Program-made: the position numbers and the translations under genes
Shown: one piece after another, positions 9,637 through 21,636 of the stretch
How positions within the stretch are numbered: position 1 is the stretch's first letter
How the letters are laid out: the number at the start of each line of letters is the position of its first letter
Notes under the pieces: model-generated
The model's input: the letters and a program-made list of their open reading frames with translations, nothing else
What the model was told of the DNA's origin: nothing
The model's database searches: none
Assembly (NCBI RefSeq): GCF_010389155.1
Contig: NC_057768.1
Coordinates: 15,374,501-15,438,500, forward strand
Direction: 5' to 3'
Source: Erigeron canadensis
Taxonomy: Eukaryota > Streptophyta > Magnoliopsida > Asterales > Asteraceae
Length of the DNA stretch: 64,000 nt

Positions 9637-10330
9637 CTACTTCTTTGCAGTCCTTGAGCCTTCAGGTGCATCAGCAACTGTCCTCTTCAGAGTGGAATCC
9701 TTCTTCCCAAACAATCTAGCCTCCATCTCATTCTTGGCCTGCAGCTTCAGTTGAATCTTCTTTAAGAATGCACCAATTAAATGAGACTTTGGTTTCGCCC
9801 TCAGAATTGGGATCATTTCCTTGTGTTCAGAGATCCCGAATTCGTGCACTGAAACCTGATTATATTCTGATGCGACCCTTCCTTCTCTTGAAACCACCAT
9901 ATCAAACTACCTTAATCCATCCTCCTTTGTAATTTCTACATCAGTGATTTTGGCAGGATGAGATCGATGCTTCTAGTAAATGCTCATACTGAGCCATTTT
10001 AGCTTTCTTTTGTAATTCTGCAGCAACTTCGGACATTGATACAAATGTAGAGAGATCCGCATCACGAACACTCTTTCTTGAGCTTCTTGGTCCAGTCACT
10101 TTGGGCTTAGATGGGGGTTTTGACAACAACTTCTCAACCTTTAGAACTTCGGCCATAATGTTTTTCTTTTTATTTTCCATCTCCTTTGCTCAATTTTTCA
10201 CCAAGTCCTCAATGGACATCTGAAAGGTGAGATGGTCCAGCTTTTGTTCCAGAGGTGAGTAATTGACCCCATATTCATACTCAGTCATTTCAGCCAAAGC
10301 TTTCTACACTCTTGCATCTTCTTTAATTTT
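9637..10330 (-). pseudogene. Env-like protein of copia A, C-terminal part
   Basis: Minus-strand frames 9941-10180 and 9637-9900 hold the end of the copia A env-like protein. They include a basic segment (EVLKVEKLLSKPPSKPKVTG) and a final KLQAKNEMEARLFGKKDSTLK-like tail ending GSRTAKK. Short gaps with stops separate them from each other and from the 610-residue frame upstream. The position just 5' of the polypurine tract is that expected for the last gene of a SIRE-type element. Confidence 0.6.
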
Positions 10331-10333
10331 CAA

Positions 10334-12166
10334 CTATCTTTCCAACGAAAGACCAAGAGCTGCAGCATCGATATGATCAAGAGTCCCCATCTTCTGATGT
10401 TGTTCTCTTTCTCTCAGCTTGTTTTCCCTAAAGGCAATGAACTGATTTAACACTTGTTTCTGCAGGGTTTTCAACTTGTTTTCATCAGCTTTTGGGTCAG
10501 TAAGCAGAAAACCTTGCTCATCCACATTTTCACCAACAACTAAACCAGAACCCTTTGATCCTTTCTTCTTGGGTTCTTCAACCATATGAGCTTTTCCTTT
10601 ATCTTTCTTTGCAGGCTCAGAAGGTTGTGGTTCAGCTCGTTTCTTCTGCAATTCCCCCTCAGCCTCAGATTGCTTCTTGGTTGCTTCAATTAACTCTTGG
10701 GAACTAGACAGCAATCCAATAGGCATATCACTTCCCCCTTTGGGGACCTCGGCAGGCATCTTAGAATACAATTCGATGGCAGCTTGCATGCCATTAAGAG
10801 GTTCCCAACTCTGTTGTGTGATGCTATCAGAAATTCCCTTCAACATGGTAGAGAACTGAGCCCTTAATCTAAATGAAGAGTTGAGGTTCAGCTTCTCATG
10901 CTCAAGTAATTCCTTCAACATTTTTCTATCATCTTCAGAAAATGATGGGGGAGGAGAAACAACAGCTGCAGGCTCCTTCCTGAGGAGGTTCAGAATATCA
11001 TCTAGTTTCTGAGACTGGTCTTGGACAGTTTTTTCAAGAGTGGACACGGAATTCTTAATTTCCTCAACAGCCTTGTCCACTTTTTCATTTGCTTTTGTAG
11101 TGAATTCTTCGACCATCTCTTTGCCCCTTTCCTCAAAGTTGGCTGCAATGGCAGTTGTCAATTGTGTTACAAGATTCTGAGACAACTCCAAATGCACCTT
11201 CTCAAATACATCATCCACCCCAGGCTTTTTCACCAACTCATTCACCTGCTTACCAACTGCCAAGACTTCATTCTTTATTATTTCTACACTAGATGTCAGA
11301 TTTGCAACAACAGAGGTCTGAACATCTCTCTTGGTTAGCTTGAAGGCTTTTCTGATGGCTAAGCTGATTCTATTACAAGCCATCACAAGTTCATTAAGCT
11401 TCCCACCCACCAGTCCTTCATTTCCAGCTACCTTGGTGAACTCATTACCAAGAAATATCTGAGCACCTTTCAAATCATTCAAGGACCTAGTGTTGGCAGT
11501 TGGAGATTTAGATATGTCCTCCACCTTGAGAAGTAAGTTTTGGACTTCGGCATTGTTTTTCTCTAATTGTGCTTCCACACTCAAAGGAGGTGGTGGTTGA
11601 GTAGAAGTGGAAGCAATGAAAGGCAAAGTACGAAGGCCAGCAAGAGTTTTCTCCAATTGTACATCAGATGGACCCTCAGATTTGGTTTCTGAGTCCAAGT
11701 CTTTTCCTTGCTCTTCTGGCTCATCGTAAGTCCTTTGAGGTGGAACATTATGAATTTGGGGGTGTAAATGTTGAAGTTGAGGTTGGAAGGTTGGGGATGT
11801 GATATATCCAGGAGTTGAGCCTTCAGGAAACAAGGGGTGTTGATGTGAAATTGGTGGACGGATATATGGTTGTTCAACATTTGGATTTTCTGGGGGAGGT
11901 TGGACGTTTGCGAGATTGAAGGTTGGCTCAAAACCAGACGACTGGTTCTCCTCCAATAGGTCCTCATCAAAGTCAAAGTCAGCAAGGGAATCAAGATTCC
12001 CCTGAAGTGTCTCATTTTCATCCCAGAATGAAGTCAAGACCTCACCCTGATCAGATATGCCCTGGACCTTACCACTGGTGCTAGTTCCAGATGCTAGTTC
12101 AACAACTACTCCAAGAGTAGATGCATCGTCACTAGCAGTAATGATGTTACCAGAAAAAGCAGACAC
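10334..12166 (-). CDS. Env-like protein of copia A, proline-rich and coiled-coil part (610-codon open frame)
   Basis: This is the longest intact frame of the window. Residues ~85-180 are rich in Pro, Gln and His (PTFNLANVQPPPENP and similar). Residues ~200-420 are a long heptad-patterned region (VDKAVEEIKNSVSTLEKTV, SQKLDDILNLLRKE), a likely coiled coil. Residues ~510-545 are a basic AKKDKGKAHMVEEPKKKGSK stretch. The last ~60 residues are charged and helical. It has no initiator of its own and continues the frame system of 12264-13588, so it is part of a larger broken protein. Coiled coils after a globular N-domain are typical of SIRE env-like frames. No membrane anchor is evident. Confidence 0.7.
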   Translation of the reverse strand: MSAFSGNIITASDDASTLGVVVELASGTSTSGKVQGISDQGEVLTSFWDENETLQGNLDSLADFDFDEDLLEENQSSGFEPTFNLANVQPPPENPNVEQPYIRPPISHQHPLFPEGSTPGYITSPTFQPQLQHLHPQIHNVPPQRTYDEPEEQGKDLDSETKSEGPSDVQLEKTLAGLRTLPFIASTSTQPPPPLSVEAQLEKNNAEVQNLLLKVEDISKSPTANTRSLNDLKGAQIFLGNEFTKVAGNEGLVGGKLNELVMACNRISLAIRKAFKLTKRDVQTSVVANLTSSVEIIKNEVLAVGKQVNELVKKPGVDDVFEKVHLELSQNLVTQLTTAIAANFEERGKEMVEEFTTKANEKVDKAVEEIKNSVSTLEKTVQDQSQKLDDILNLLRKEPAAVVSPPPSFSEDDRKMLKELLEHEKLNLNSSFRLRAQFSTMLKGISDSITQQSWEPLNGMQAAIELYSKMPAEVPKGGSDMPIGLLSSSQELIEATKKQSEAEGELQKKRAEPQPSEPAKKDKGKAHMVEEPKKKGSKGSGLVVGENVDEQGFLLTDPKADENKLKTLQKQVLNQFIAFRENKLREREQHQKMGTLDHIDAAALGLSLER

Positions 12167-12263
12167 TGGGGTTGCCTCAGTAACTCTTGTGCCTTGATCA
12201 AGAGAAACATCATCGGCCGTAGAGTGTGGAACCTCAGATTCCAGTGGTGTCTCACCAGAATCT

Positions 12264-12836
12264 TCATTGGTTCGTGCTGCAGAAGAGTGTAAGATTTGTG
12301 AAGAAAGTGCTTGGGGCAGACACGGACTCTGCTGTGAGTTGGGCTAGCTCACTTGTATTACCTTCACCATCTCCACCTAAAGAAATTTCAGAGATGGTTG
12401 CTTGTGGAGTTTCCATTTGACTCGATTCTTCTGGTTCCTTTTGGGAGGTACCAGAAGGGTGTGCTTCGGTGCTAGTGTCCTTGGGTTGTGAGGACTTCTT
12501 AAATTTTCGTCGTTTTAATAAGCCCTTTGGAGATCCTGAGGGATCTTTTAGGAGATCCTCAGGTTGGTCATCGGATGGGGGTTGTGACTGGGTGGTTGAG
12601 GCTAGTTTGGGTTTAACCAACCTCAATAGTTTGTCACCAGGTACACCGGTGGGTCTCGCATTCTTTTGCGATCCGCCCAGTGACCTTTCTGAGCCAGCTG
12701 GTCTTGCTGCGTCAGTTTTAGAAAATACTTGAAGCATTGCAGAAGTGAGTTCAGGCTCTACCTCAGATGTAGACGCTTTGGACAAGTCCTTGCAGATCTC
12801 AGTTGCTGACTGCTCAGGTCCCCCTTCAGAATACAC
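12264..12836 (-). pseudogene. Env-like protein of copia A, linker segment
   Basis: A 190-codon minus frame that is low-complexity and hydrophilic, rich in Ser, Pro, Lys and Gln (LLKRRKFKKSSQPKD, SSQMETPQATISEIS). It lies between the N-domain and coiled-coil frames. Stops or shifts occur near 12170-12260 and 12840-12990. No domain is recognised. Confidence 0.55.
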
Positions 12837-12987
12837 ATCGCCCAGGATTTACATGAAGCAGATGCTCAAACCTAGGGAAAGAAATGTGTGGACTTCTTTT
12901 TCCTTTCAATTTTGCAACAAGCTGAGAGAAGAGCATCTCAGCGAAGTCCACTTCTATCCCATTCCACAAGTAATATCCCATTTCAAC

Positions 12988-13588
12988 TTAGATGAGGGAA
13001 ATCTGGTCCAAGCCACCATAATTCCCCCCAAGGCACTCAACAATTTGGGTCCAAAAATACCTCCAACAGTTATTGAAACCTGACAGAAAAATATGACCAG
13101 AAGTCTTTAGGTTTCCATCTTCATCCAACATACCATCATGACCCATCTCGTACAGAACCTCCCTGAAGTTCACCCCTTTCAATCTTTTTGAATATACAGT
13201 GGGAGGTCTGCGATAATTCAAATAAAGGGCCTCTCTGAACCCATCAAATGAAATGACACACTGCTTAGTGCCATTGTTTAAAGTGAAAGCAATGGATTTA
13301 TCATCCTTGCTTACTTCAGGAGTGTACCAAAATTCAAGCAAGTATCTATGATACAAGACTTGAGGATCTGCAGTCAAGGCATAGTGGAGAGGACACTCTT
13401 CTAAAAATTTATTTATCCTTCCCATTAGAGTTTTTGATTTGGCATTTAATGTCGCCTTGAAGTTATTCATATTGAACCTAATGGCACTAGATTCAAAACC
13501 TTTTGGCCAAAAATCCGGGTTTGATTGCAGGTTTAGGAGGATTGTAATCAAAGGTGATGAGTGATTTGGCTTGCGATGGTTTAGCCAT
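12988..13588 (-). pseudogene. Env-like protein of copia A, N-terminal domain
   Basis: A minus-strand ATG at 13588 (MAKPSQAKSLITFDYN) begins the protein. A frameshift near 13510 moves it to the 187-codon frame at 12988-13551. Conserved family features are CPLHYALTADPQ, LLEFWYTPEV, FDGFREALYL, YEMGHDGML and NCWRYFWTQIVECLGG. These align with the N-domains at 22651 (+), 35383 (-) and 533 (+), though divergently. A weaker acceptor-like TTTTCCATTGTAG precedes the start. Role unknown. Confidence 0.65.
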
Positions 13589-13599
13589 TTTAATTTCTA

Positions 13600-14268
13600 C
13601 AATGGAAAACTGAAAGTGTTATTTGAAGATGTAGGGTTTGAGTGTTTGAAGGAAGAGAGAATGAGAGAGAATGAATGATTGGAGAGTAAATGAAAAATGA
13701 AATAAATGAAAGAATGATTTTTGGAAAGAGAATTTATATTTTCGAAGGGAATACGAAAGGATTTCCAAGGAAAATAAAATAAAAAGAATTTTGAAATTCA
13801 AACCCAATTAAAAGAAATAATATTTTATTAAAAGGTCATTTTGATCGGGTTTGAAATCCGAAATAATTTTTCGTTACATGTCCGCATTTAATGCAACAAC
13901 GACCATGACCCCACATTTTCCTAAAATATTCAACCATTTTTAATGTAAAAGCAATGATCATTTTTCTTTACGGCGCAAGTGGTATGACACGTCAGCAAAA
14001 ATGTATCTTTGTACAGTAAAATCTCGTGTCCACTTGCCCACCAAGTATCCTTTATATAATAAAAGGTTTTAGTTGACTTCAGATTTGATTTAATAAATTC
14101 TGGGAGAGGTTAAGTAAGTGCAATCTGAACCATCTCATTTTCTAAAATTCTGAAGTCTTCTCAGATTCTGAGCCATTTCAGACAAAATATTTTCTGAGGA
14201 AAAAATTCCTCCTCAGAGAAAAATTTCCTTTACTTGCAAAAATATTTTTGTCACTTCCCCCTGAAATG
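13600..14268. other. Non-coding spacer between pol and env-like frames of copia A
   Basis: AT-rich, no gene. On the plus strand, 14180-14225 holds a CTGAGGA...TCCTCAG inverted repeat, and CTCAGA/TCTGAG words are common as in the LTR of the same element. 13980-14000 contains TGACACGTCAGC. Confidence 0.5.
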
Positions 14269-16407
14269 CTACACAGGATTCAGCATTCCTAACTCGTTGA
14301 TGAGATGTTTAAAAGTTCTTACATCCAAAGGTTTCGTAAAAACATCAGCTAGTTGTTTGTCAGTGGGAATGAAATGAATTTCAATATCACCTTTTATAAT
14401 ATGATCACGAATGAAATGATACCTGAGGTCGATATGCTTGGTTTTGGAATGCATGACAGGATTGTGAGATATTGCAATGGCACTTGTGTTATCACAAAAG
14501 ATTGGAGTTTTTGTATACTTAACACCATAATCAGTTGGTTCTTCATCCATAAAATCTGAGCACAACAACTTGCTGCAGAAATGTACTCAGCTTCAGCTGT
14601 GGATAATGAAATTGCAGTCTGCTTCTTGCTCGTCAAACTAACTAATTTGCCACCAAGGAAATGATTACCACCTGTGGTACTTTTCCTATCTATCTTACAT
14701 CCTGCATGATCAGCTGAATAGCCCATGAGATCTAGACTTGAGCCTTTGGGATACCAAAGACCTAGTCTGGGGACACCTTTAAGGTATCTGAAAATACATT
14801 TTACAACATTCTGGTGTGCTTCCCTGTGATCAGATTGAAATCGTGCACAAAGACATGTTGCAAACATTATGTCTGGTCTACTTGCAGTTAAGTACATGAG
14901 TGATCCCACCATACCACAATATTTTGTAGGATCAACAGGTTTTCCATTAGGATTTGAGTCCAAAGTTAATGGTGCAAAAATTGGAGTATCTTTGGATGAA
15001 ACTGAGTCAAATTGATATTTCTTTATTAAATCTCTGACATATTTTTCTTGATTTATAAAAATACCGTCTTTGGTTTGTTTTACTTGAAGACCTAACAAAT
15101 ATGTCAATTCACCCATCATACTCATTTCATACTCAGAAGACAAAATTTTAGAAAACTTGTCACACATTTTTTCATTTGTAGAACCAAACACAATATCATC
15201 AACATAAACTTGTACAAGTAAGATATCACTTTTCTCATGCAAGATGAATAAAGTATTATCTATTGTACCCCGTTTAAAACCATTATCTAAAAGATATCGA
15301 GTTACAGTATCATACCAGGCTCTAGGTGCTTGTCTCAGACCATATAAAGCTTTGTTCAGCCTATACACCCAGTGAGGTTTTTCTTTGCTTTTAAATCCTG
15401 GTGGTTGATAAACATACACGACTTCTTCCAATTCTCCATTCAAAAAAGCACTTTTAACATCCATCTGATAGACTTTGAACTCATGATGAGCTGCAAATGC
15501 TAAGAATATTCTGATAGCTTCAAGTCTAGCAATTGGTGCAAAAGTCTCATCAAAATCAACTCCTTCTTCTTGTGCATAGCCCTTTGCTACTAGTCTTGCC
15601 TTGTTTCTAATCACATGGCCATCTTCATCCACCTTGTTACGAAAGACCCATCTTGTCCCAATTGGTTCTTTCTTCAGATTGTTGGGACATGGAACAAGCT
15701 TCCAAACATTGTTCCTCTCAAATTGGTTAAGCTCCTCTTGCATGGCTTCAACCCAACTTGGATCTTTCATAGCCTCGTCAATCTTCTTCGGTTCTATCAA
15801 TGATAAGAAACTGATATTTAAGCATTGATCGCTTGTGGCTCTTCTAGTCTGAACCCCTCTACTTGGATCGCCAATAACTTGATCAATTGGATGTGATCGA
15901 GTCCACTTAGAGTAATGACCAGGATGAACAATGATATCAGTGCAAGAACTCCTCTGGTTTACTTCAGGAAATGATTCAGAATAGACTATTTCAGTCTCAT
16001 TATCTTCATCATCTTGTAAATCACGATTTGCATCATGAAATTCTTCATTCTGGGGTACTTCAGTGGAGACTGATATCTGAGGAGTAGCACGCACATCTGA
16101 TCCAATAGTCATTTATGAAGGTAGTTTGAAAGTGACTGAAGGATAAAATGGGGTGTTGCTTTGCTGAATATTAATTGGTTCTGAACTGAGATGATCAGAA
16201 ACCCGTTCAGGTGATTGATCAGATTGAACATTGTGATCAGATTCACCGAAACTGATGGGACCATCTGAGGGTGGTTCAGAAACTGGTTGATTAAAGATTG
16301 CAGAATTTGATTCATCAAAGGTAACATGAATTGACTCATCAACCTTTTCAAGTCTTTTATTTAGACTCTAAAGGCTTTGCGGATTGTTGAATATCCTAAG
16401 AAGTAAC
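14269..16407 (-). pseudogene. Copia A pol: reverse transcriptase and RNase H
   Basis: The 572-codon minus frame 14394-16112 carries the copia [36 protein letters not shown], the catalytic [11 protein letters not shown]sp, [11 protein letters not shown], and [11 protein letters not shown] with both Asp. RNase H follows ([25 protein letters not shown]). A frameshift near 14560 puts its end ([29 protein letters not shown]) into frame 14269-14568. [15 protein letters not shown] and the downstream env-like gene fit the SIRE/Maximus lineage. Upstream, at 16113-16407, the linker from integrase continues with shifts. At 16407 it is cut by element N and resumes at 29656. Confidence 0.9.
16403..16407. 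repeat. Target-site duplication of element N, left copy
   Basis: GTAAC immediately before the 5' LTR. The identical GTAAC follows the 3' LTR at 29656-29660. Excluding the element and one copy leaves the copia A pol frame running uninterrupted across the join. Confidence 0.92.
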
Positions 16408-16696
16408 TGTTAGAAATATAAAATAGTGCTTAGTTGTATTTCTAAACATTGTATTTTGTGTATTAAGTGTAAGGTTGAGGGGGAGCTTATGTATTATACT
16501 TAGAGTATAAATATCCCTCAAGCCTTCATCCCTTATAACCTTTGAAAATTTTGGAAACATTTCATTATTGAATGAAAACAAACTTTCCACACACACATAC
16601 CTTTCTCTCTCAAGAATACACACTAACACACACACTTTCCACCATTATTGATCACCTTACTTCCGCATCATAACACGAATTCTAGACTGTTTTAAT
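16408..16696 (+). repeat. 5' LTR of element N
   Basis: Starts TGTTAGAAATAT and is collinear with 29367-29655 over 289 bp without gaps. Its last bases are AAT where the 3' LTR has the canonical ACA. A TATA box TATAAATA lies at 16506-16513. CA-rich sequence follows. Confidence 0.93.
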
Positions 16697-16697
16697 G

Positions 16698-16709
16698 TGG
16701 TATCAGAGC
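16698..16709 (+). other. Primer binding site of element N (initiator tRNA-Met)
   Basis: TGGTATCAGAGC, one base after the LTR. It is the standard complement of the initiator tRNA-Met 3' end in plant copia elements. Confidence 0.93.
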
Positions 16710-17157
16710 AAAACAACAATCAGTTGACGATCCAGAACAAATTTCATACAGATTTGTGCTAAATTTGTTCAAATTTGCAAATTCGTGTTCATCACCATAA
16801 CCAGTTTTTTTTAACCGTCTCTGTTCTTAATCATTTCACTATCAATTTTTACTCAATTCTTCTGTTTTTGTTCACAGATACATTCTAAATCATCTCTACA
16901 ATCATTCTGTTAAGTTTCAAAATCCAATTCACAGTATTGATCATAATCCGAAATTTTTGGAAAGCTGACTAGATTTTGATTTTCCAGTTTGAGTTGATTT
17001 GAACTATGAATTTGTTGCCAGGGTTGTGCGCGATTGTATTCTGAGAAATTCTGTGTTGGAATCGTGTTCTAACTCTTAAAATTGAGTGAGATACAAGCAA
17101 AATAGTGATTTACTTGACTATTTTGTCTTTTCTGGTGTTCTTGCAGAATTTCCCTTG

Positions 17158-17615
17158 AGACGATCTTCATAAGATCTTCTTACATAACTGTCTCTAAGAC
17201 GATCTCTTTTAGATTGTCCTAGTGCTTATCTAGCATTGGTGTTAAGACGATCTCCCTAAGATCGTTCTAGCATTTTTGGTTCTGTGTGAACTGTGTGTGG
17301 TGGTTTGATCATTTGAAGTTCTTGTGATTGGGAATCACACACTTCCTTGGGTAACTAATCTCTTTGAGAGTGGTTTTTCTCAACAATTCAGAAATCATAC
17401 TATCACTCTGTCCAAATTTCTTAGATTTTCTATACTTAGAAAATTTTTCTCCCAAGTTTTTCTAAGACAATCTTCACAAGACCGTCCTACCTTCTTTCAT
17501 CCATACTGAGAAAATTTTCAATCCAATTTCATGGACGATCTCCTTCAAGACCGTTCTAGTTTCAAAAATACAAAAACAACTTTCTTTTCTTAAGACGATC
17601 TCAGTAAGATCGTAT
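17158..17615 (+). repeat. Hairpin array 1 in the leader of element N
   Basis: Six inverted repeats with consensus AAGACGATCT-(3-6 nt)-AAGATCGTCTT lie at about 17158-17180, 17196-17220, 17244-17268, 17463-17489, 17533-17558 and 17592-17615. They differ in loop and flank. A TTTTCCAG acceptor-like sequence (ending 17627) and the gag ATG at 17668 follow. The rest of the leader (16710-17157) is AT-rich and unremarkable. Confidence 0.85.
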
Positions 17616-17667
17616 TGTTTTCCAGAAAAACCAAAAACAATTTACAAATCATTGTTCATTCATTTCA

Positions 17668-20439
17668 ATGACAACAATCAACATTGATCCAATGATGTCA
17701 ATCATCAGACCTCCAATTCTTCATAAAGATTCTTATGCCAAGTGGCAAAATGAATTCATGGATTTTCTTGATATCAAACCAAATGGTGTCTTCATTGGAG
17801 AATCAATCCTTGAAGGTCCAGTTCAATTCAGAGATGCCAATGGAGTTCTTCTTTCAAATGAACAACTGACTGATGATCAAAAAGCAAGAGTCCATGCTCA
17901 CAAGCAAGCTAAAGCCTATATCTATCAATGTCGTCCTGATGAGATTTTCTCAACAACAGATTATGATCATAATGCCAAGGAGATATGGGATGAATTCACA
18001 AAGTTTGTTGTGTCTGAGACTCTCCATGTTCAAGAAAAGACCATTGACACTTCAAGTCAAGTTCCTTCACATGCTAATTCTGAAGCTCTCACATGCTTGA
18101 TGACATCTGTTGCTTCAACAACCACTTCTTCACAAACTACTTCACAAGCAACAAGAAGTGAAGTAGAATTCATTTCCAAAGATGATTACTTGTCTGTCCA
18201 AACAACTGCTGATACTTTGACAAAGCAAAATCTTACTTTGAAAAACAATTTGAAAATGGCTAAACAAGAGTTTGATAAAATTATTAAAGATTTTTCAGAA
18301 CTCTCAATAGCTCATGAAGCTCTCAAAGTAAACTATGATTCTTTGAAAGAAATGCATTTGTCAAGTAACAGTTCTCAAGTTGTCTCACCCAATGCTCATT
18401 AGACTAACAAATGTCATTGTCCATTCACTCAAGCAAACCATTGAGACCTTAAAGCTTGAGAAAACCAATGAATGGATAAGAGCAAATGCAAGACAAGCTG
18501 ATGTTGAGTTTCTCACAAATAAAATGAAAGATTTCAGACCCAACTGTGAAAAACATGAAAGACAAATTTCTGATTTAAACAGTACTTGTTTTCTCAAAGG
18601 AGTTGAAATTGAGACTCTTCAAAAACAAGTTGAGGATTTGAAAGCAAACATTTTGTTTTATCAAGAAAAAATTTATAAAATTGAACAAAATCCTCTTCTA
18701 AATTTCACTACTTATTACAATAAGTCAAAGATTGATAGATCAGAACTTCTTCTTGGGTTGGGTTATGAGAATCCAGCATACTTAGAAAAAATCCATAAAG
18801 AAGACATTGGTCCACTTTATGATGAAAAATTTCTTAGACTTGGCATGATTCAAGATTTCATCAGACCATCTGAGGATGACTTTGAGTCAGATGATGTTGA
18901 AAGACCAAAACCAAATCAGATTAATATTGATTATGCTGCTATTAATAAGACATACAAGAAAACTCATAAAAGATCCATCTATGAGTTAGAAGAAATAGAC
19001 AGATTTCAATTCCTGAAAATGATTCTCAAAAAGATTGTTTAAAACCAATTTCACAAAGATTTTACATTCCAACTACCATATTGGAAAAAGAAATTGAAGG
19101 TTTAAAACAAAAGATTGAGTCTCAACAAACAGTCATTGAACATCTGAAAACTCAAGATCATTCTCCAAATGTAAGTGATACCACCCCTACCCAAATGGTG
19201 CATGATCTTACTTCTGTTGATTGCTCCACTCAATCCAATGGGTGTGAGAATTCTAACAAAGATATGCAGGGTGATAGCATCTCTCCTCAAGAGATTCATG
19301 ATATGTCTACCTCAATGCTATCATCATTCTTCGAGATTGAAGAGAAAGTTCAAGCTTTGAAAGCTAAACATGCTTCTGTTAAGAGAATACTTTCTTTGGA
19401 TACCCCTGAGACCACCCCTATTGACCAAAATAAAGTGAACTTAGAGCACAAGATTGAGATTCCTAAAGATCTTAAGGCTAAAGCAAAAGCATTAGTTGAA
19501 AAGTTGACTAACAAAACTGTTTTCAAATCAGAATTTCAAACAAAAGATTTACAGTTTTCTTTCTCAACTAATAAATGTCATCCTACTTATCCAGATCTTT
19601 CTGTTGAAGAATTTGATAAGTATTTGGAAACTGATCATGTTTTTGCACCAGAAGTTGAAAAAGAACTTGAAAAACTTTCACCCAAAAAGCCTAAAGTTGA
19701 ACCAGAAAAGGAATCTAAATCTAAGATTGCTCCAACTTCATTTTATTCACCCAAAGGTCAGCCTGCACCAGCTGTCAAAAGTAAAAAGACTATTCCTACT
19801 ACCTCAAAGCTCAAGGTTGATATTTCATCTGTTTCTAGAACCTCTACTCCTAAAGCTATCTCTCAATCTAGTTCTTTACCTAAGATGTCTAAGTCTAGCC
19901 AAGGTTTGCTAATAAAAGATACATCTAATGGTATAACTAGATATAGAGATCAGTATGGTTGGTTCATTTTTGCAACACCAAAGAAACAGAACATCAAATC
20001 TTCCACCAAGCAAAGCAAAAATCAGAATGTATTTTTAACTCCTCGAACTAATTCTAATAATTTATTTGTTACAGGAGAGAAAAGCTTAGCTAGTAACCAT
20101 AAGTGGATTTCTAAATCATCATTGATACAATCTACTAGCTATGCTAAAACACAAGTGTATGATAAATCATCAGTTAGAAGAAGTTGGATAGCTAATGATT
20201 ACAAGAAGAAAGTTCCTGATAGGAAATTTGATTCAACTTTGAGTAATTTAGCTAAACCATGGTCTGTAATAAATTCTAAATCTTCTACTGTGATTTCCAA
20301 AACTTTGATTATTGATCCTAATGGGATTGTGATGAATCTTAAGAATAAACCTCTTGTTCGAAAACCTCATTTGTATACCTTGATTGATTCCACTAACCCA
20401 AAAGGATCCATTCAAAGGTGGGTACCTAGAAAAACTTGA
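17668..20439 (+). pseudogene. Gag of element N (three frame pieces, ~900 residues)
   Basis: Starts MTTINIDPMMS. The first ~120 residues resemble the copia gag N-region: YAKWQNEFMDFL, an ARVHAHKQAKAYIYQC segment and a YDHNAKEIWDEF segment. Frames 17668-18402, 18380-19042 and 19081-20439 follow one another with shifts near 18395 and 19010. The middle is long and heptad-like (ETLQKQVEDLKANILFYQEK) and contains GLGYENPAYLEKI. The last piece is Ser/Lys-rich with GITRYRDQYGWF and ends PKGSIQRWVPRKT. I see no CCHC zinc knuckle, unlike the gag of copia B. It would be the particle protein of a non-autonomous element. Confidence 0.75.
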
Positions 20440-21636
20440 TTGTGTTTTGCAGGTAATAAAGGTCTGTGTTTAGTATTCCAATCTTGGATGTTGTTCAACA
20501 CATGATCCTGGAATAACTTTCTTTTCAAGAAACAATCTCGAATAAGTGCTCATTACCAATGCACCTACTTGCCTCCGCGTGTTTTGTATAAATCTTTCAT
20601 CTCTTTCTCTTTCATTCATTATATGTCAAACATTGATGCTATGCTTATGTCCAATGTGCTTACATATCATGCAATGTTTGAGGGGGAGAAAAAGGATAAT
20701 TCATGAATCCAGGGAGAGTTTGTGTATTTGCACTATTTGAAGAGAAACTTATTGCTAATTTATTAGAAAAACAAATAAAATATTGAAAAGATAAAAATTT
20801 ATAAAAATGATAAAAACAAAAATCATTAACAAAAATATTTTTCTTCTCTCTCTGAATAAATTTTTTTATTATTTTATTTTTTTTCTCTGAATAATTTTTT
20901 TTAATTTTGTTTTGCTTGTTGTCCAATAATTAAGCCCAATTTCTATTTCCATGTTAAATCCACAAGCCCAATTTCAAAAAGAGCCTAATTTCAAACATCT
21001 GAGCCCAAAACTTACGAACCGGGTCAAGATCCAGATGACCCGATCTGTTTCTTCAACCGTAATGTGGAGGGAATTTTTTTTCTTTATTTCCATTCCATTT
21101 TTCCGTAAAAAACACACACACAAAATCACTTCAAATCGTATTTGTGCTGATCATTGAAACAAGATAAGGGTTTTGTTGTCGTTTTTAAGCTGAGCATTTC
21201 ATTCCATAACAACATTGTCATCTAATCACTTCTTCAGGTAGGAATTCGAGTTTGAATGTAGATCTTCTTTTTCTAATTTTTCTTGAAATTTTTGCAACTG
21301 TTAACGATTCTGTATTGTTGGAATGATTTAGAAGCATGTTTAGGTTATGTGTGTATGATTTATACATGTTTAAATGCCTAAATTTGTAATTTTGGAAATT
21401 CAAAAACCTGCAACCCCTGTTCTTATGAAGAAGATTACCTAGGATGATCTTCGAATTAATCTAGGTTATTTTTTATGATTTATGTGATTTGAGTAGTGAA
21501 ATCTTGGTTACAGTGATTCAAATAAGTGTTTGTGCTATGCTTAGATGTTCATATGAATCATATTGTATTTAGATATTATCTGGTTGGAAATAGGACGATT
21601 CTGGCAAATCCTTTTTAGATTTGAGTTATTTAGTTC
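20440..21636. other. Non-coding region between gag and env-like frames of element N
   Basis: No RT, integrase or other domain. Just after the gag stop is TTTTGCAGGTAATAA (about 20445-20459). 20760-20920 is extremely AT-rich. 20940-21240 is more mixed and ends with CTTCTTCAGGTAGGA, a donor-like CAG/GTAGG. This is where a pol gene would lie in an autonomous element. Confidence 0.6.
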